From the NCBI GenBank assembly GCA_015689705.1, contig WVSN01000001.1:310001-374000 (forward strand): 64,000 nucleotides of DNA, written 5' to 3'. Source of the DNA: Rhodobacterales bacterium HKCCE3408 (GTDB taxonomy: Bacteria; Pseudomonadota; Alphaproteobacteria; Rhodobacterales; Rhodobacteraceae). Under the pieces are notes generated by a model. It was not told the DNA's origin. It saw nothing but the letters and a program-made list of their open reading frames with translations, and ran no database searches. Positions 62,393 to 64,000 of this stretch are shown here, one piece after another. Within the stretch, counting starts at the first letter, position 1. Every line of letters begins with the position of its first letter. The translations under genes and the position numbers were made by a program.

Positions 62393-63085
62393 ATGGAAGC
62401 AGACGCGCTCGCGGCCGCTCAGGCGGCGGATTTCAGCTTCATCGCACTATTTTTCCGCGCCACCTTCATTGTGAAGCTGGTGATGATCGGGCTTTTGGCG
62501 GCCTCGGTCTGGGTCTGGGCGATCTATTTCAACAAGTTCCGGATGTACCGGCGCGCCAAGGCGAATGCGGCTGCGTTCGATCAGGCGTTCTGGTCCGGCG
62601 AGCCGCTGGACGAGTTCTACGACCAGGTCGCCGAGGCGCCGCGAAGCGCCTCAGAGCGGGTCTTCGTCGCCGGCATGACGGAATGGCGACGGTCGATCCG
62701 GGATGACGGGGCGCTGATCCCCGGCGTGCAGCAGCGCGTCGACCGATCGATGGACGTGGCCATCGCGCGTGAGAACGAGCGCCTGACGAGCGGCCTCGGC
62801 TTCCTTGCCACCACCGGCGCCACCGCGCCCTTCGTCGGTCTGTTCGGCACGGTCTGGGGCATCATGCGGTCGTTCCAGGAAATCGCGGTCTCGGGCAACA
62901 CGTCGCTGGCCGTCGTCGCCCCCGGTATCGCCGAGGCGCTTCTGGCGACGGGGCTCGGCCTGCTGGCGGCGATCCCGGCGGTGATCCTCTACAACACGTT
63001 GTCGGGGCAGGCGAACCGCCTGATCCAGATCTACGAAGGCTTCGCTGACGAATTCTCCACCCTGCTGTCACGGCAGCTCGACTGA
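62393..63085 (+). CDS. tolQ: Tol-Pal system proton channel subunit TolQ
   Basis: 230-residue inner-membrane MotA/TolQ/ExbB family protein with three spans: FRATFIVKLVMIGLLAASVWVWAI, GLGFLATTGATAPFVGLFGTVWGI, and IAEALLATGLGLLAAIPAVILY. The conserved Thr/Gly-rich region around FVGLFGTVWGIM and the AxxxALLATGxGL stretch line the proton path with TolR. The stop shares a base with the tolR ATG (TGATG). Confidence 0.95.
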   Translation: MEADALAAAQAADFSFIALFFRATFIVKLVMIGLLAASVWVWAIYFNKFRMYRRAKANAAAFDQAFWSGEPLDEFYDQVAEAPRSASERVFVAGMTEWRRSIRDDGALIPGVQQRVDRSMDVAIARENERLTSGLGFLATTGATAPFVGLFGTVWGIMRSFQEIAVSGNTSLAVVAPGIAEALLATGLGLLAAIPAVILYNTLSGQANRLIQIYEGFADEFSTLLSRQLD

Positions 63086-63561
63086 TGGCGATGTCGGTGG
63101 CAGGACCGGGCGGAAGCGGGCGGCGCCGGGGGCGTCGCCGCGGCGATATGCGCCCGATGGCCGAGATCAACGTGACCCCCTTCGTCGACGTGATGCTGGT
63201 GCTGCTGATCGTGTTCATGGTCTCGGCCCCGCTGATGACCGTGGGCGTCCCGATCGATCTGCCCGACACCGCTGCCGAAGCCCTGCCGAGCCCGGATGAG
63301 GAGCCGCTGACCGTCACGCTGACCGCCGACGGCACGGTGATGATCCAGACGACCGAGGTGGCGCGCGAGGAGCTCGTCACGCGGCTGACCGCCATCGCAG
63401 CCGAACGCGACACCACCCGGATCTTCCTTCGCGCCGACGGCTCGATCCCCTACGATGCCGTCATGCAGGTGATGGGCGCGCTCAATGCCGGCGGCTTCCG
63501 GGAAATCGGCCTCGTGACCGACGCGGGCGGTGCGGACCTGTCCGCGCCGGTGGCGGAGTGA
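63085..63561 (+). CDS. tolR: Tol-Pal system protein TolR
   Basis: 158-residue ExbD/TolR protein with one N-terminal span: INVTPFVDVMLVLLIVFMVSAPLM, in which the Asp of FVDVMLV is the essential protonatable residue. The periplasmic domain follows (VGVPIDLPDTAAEALPSPDEEPLTVTLTADG). Energises TolA with TolQ. Overlaps tolQ by one base; tolA follows after 7 bases. Confidence 0.95.
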   Translation: MAMSVAGPGGSGRRRGRRRGDMRPMAEINVTPFVDVMLVLLIVFMVSAPLMTVGVPIDLPDTAAEALPSPDEEPLTVTLTADGTVMIQTTEVAREELVTRLTAIAAERDTTRIFLRADGSIPYDAVMQVMGALNAGGFREIGLVTDAGGADLSAPVAE

Positions 63562-63568
63562 GGCTGCG

Positions 63569-64000
63569 ATGCGGCGGGAACTCTACGCCTCGGCCGGCCT
63601 CCACGCCGTCCTCCTGCTGTGGCTCGTCTTCGGCTCGGCCCTCACGAGGACCGAGCCGCGCGACTTCCAGGCGACCGGCGTGACCCTGCTGACCAGTGCC
63701 GAGTTCGAGGCCCTGACCAACCCGGTCGCAGCCCCGCCGGTCGAAGAGCCGACGCCGCCCGCCGCACCGCCGCCGCCCGCCCCCGAAACGGAGCCCGACG
63801 CGCCCGCGCCCGAGGCCGAAGCGCCGGCCCCGGCGCAGCCCGAGACGCCCGAACCGCCCGTCGACGAGACCCCGCCGGCCGAGCCCGACCCGATCCCGCA
63901 GCCACAGGCCGACGTGTCCGAGGACGTGTCGGTTCTGGCGCAACCAGAGGTCGGCGACCCGACCGCGTTGCCGTCGGACGATCCGGCGCCGTCCGAAGCC
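63569..64000 (+). CDS. tolA: TolA-like energy-transducing protein, N-terminal part (truncated by window)
   Basis: Open from ATG 63569 to the last base (144 codons, no stop). Single N-terminal span SAGLHAVLLLWLVFGSAL (with the His conserved in TolA/TonB transmembrane helices), then a long Pro/Glu/Ala-rich linker (PPAAPPPPAPETEPDAP and similar). Position after tolQ-tolR makes TolA the natural reading. The C-terminal domain lies beyond the window. Confidence 0.85.
   Translation, partial: MRRELYASAGLHAVLLLWLVFGSALTRTEPRDFQATGVTLLTSAEFEALTNPVAAPPVEEPTPPAAPPPPAPETEPDAPAPEAEAPAPAQPETPEPPVDETPPAEPDPIPQPQADVSEDVSVLAQPEVGDPTALPSDDPAPSEA

Noticed and set aside
1-64000. tRNA, rRNA, CRISPR arrays, integrases, insertion sequences
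   Set aside because: I read for T-loop motifs, rRNA landmarks, regular spacer-repeats and transposase motifs and saw none; a tool-based scan could still find a tRNA I missed.

Overview
The window is a GC-rich, tightly packed stretch of chromosome from an alphaproteobacterium, most likely order Rhodobacterales (Rhodobacter/Paracoccus/Roseobacter type). The clues are an RpoHII-type sigma-32 gene, a dimethylglycine dehydrogenase-like FAD/GcvT fusion, DUF1489 and DUF1127 genes, a Hint-domain protein, short-form HisG with HisZ, class II (B12) ribonucleotide reductase, homospermidine synthase, and a short intergenic repeat whose style I associate with this order. I saw no rRNA, tRNA, CRISPR array, transposase, integrase or phage gene. 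The window reads as core chromosome, not an island.

Layout. 1-4.3 kb: 3' end of gshB, then on the minus strand yifB/comM-like, a glutathione S-transferase with an extra Cys-rich tail, a CobC-like phosphatase and cobU. 4.4-10.7 kb (plus): rpoHII, a ChaN-like protein, coaBC, dut, a membrane-anchored E1/MoeB-like protein, and an amino-acid ABC binding protein plus permease without an ATPase. 10.8-19 kb: M3 peptidase, GNAT, an SDR/TetR divergent pair with paired operators, an SH3 protein, a 2-hydroxyacid dehydrogenase, a membrane protein, a 66-aa protein and htpX. 19.3-25.5 kb: dimethylglycine dehydrogenase-like enzyme, a polytopic membrane protein, a DadA-like oxidase and DUF2254.

25.6-35.8 kb (minus): a purine module. 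xdhA-xdhB-xdhC run by overlapping stops and starts into a BMP-type nucleoside/purine ABC transporter (ATPase, permease, an embedded 110-aa membrane protein, second permease, then the binding protein), with an ArsR-type gene upstream. 36-39.5 kb: dnaE, followed by a 34-residue secreted peptide ORF.

40-45.4 kb: MFS transporter, a 12-bp tandem repeat, slyX, a structured leader ending in a strong terminator, and the overlapping hisS-hisZ-hisG operon. 45.4-54.6 kb: DUF1489, nrdJ, LpxR-like outer-membrane protein, Hint protein, rpsD with promoter, leader and terminator, SulP, homospermidine synthase and a proline-rich secreted protein. 54.7-64 kb: MFS/prmA pair, a one-TM protein, DUF1127, ruvC-ruvA-ruvB, two uncharacterised genes, then ybgC-tolQ-tolR-tolA (tolA runs off the end).

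The observations most worth following are the twin TGACA-N14-TGTCA operators around the tetR promoter, the attenuator- or sRNA-like leader before hisSZG, a dispersed 21-bp repeat with one copy carried in frame inside xdhB, the small membrane protein embedded in the purine transporter operon, and a 34-residue secreted peptide.
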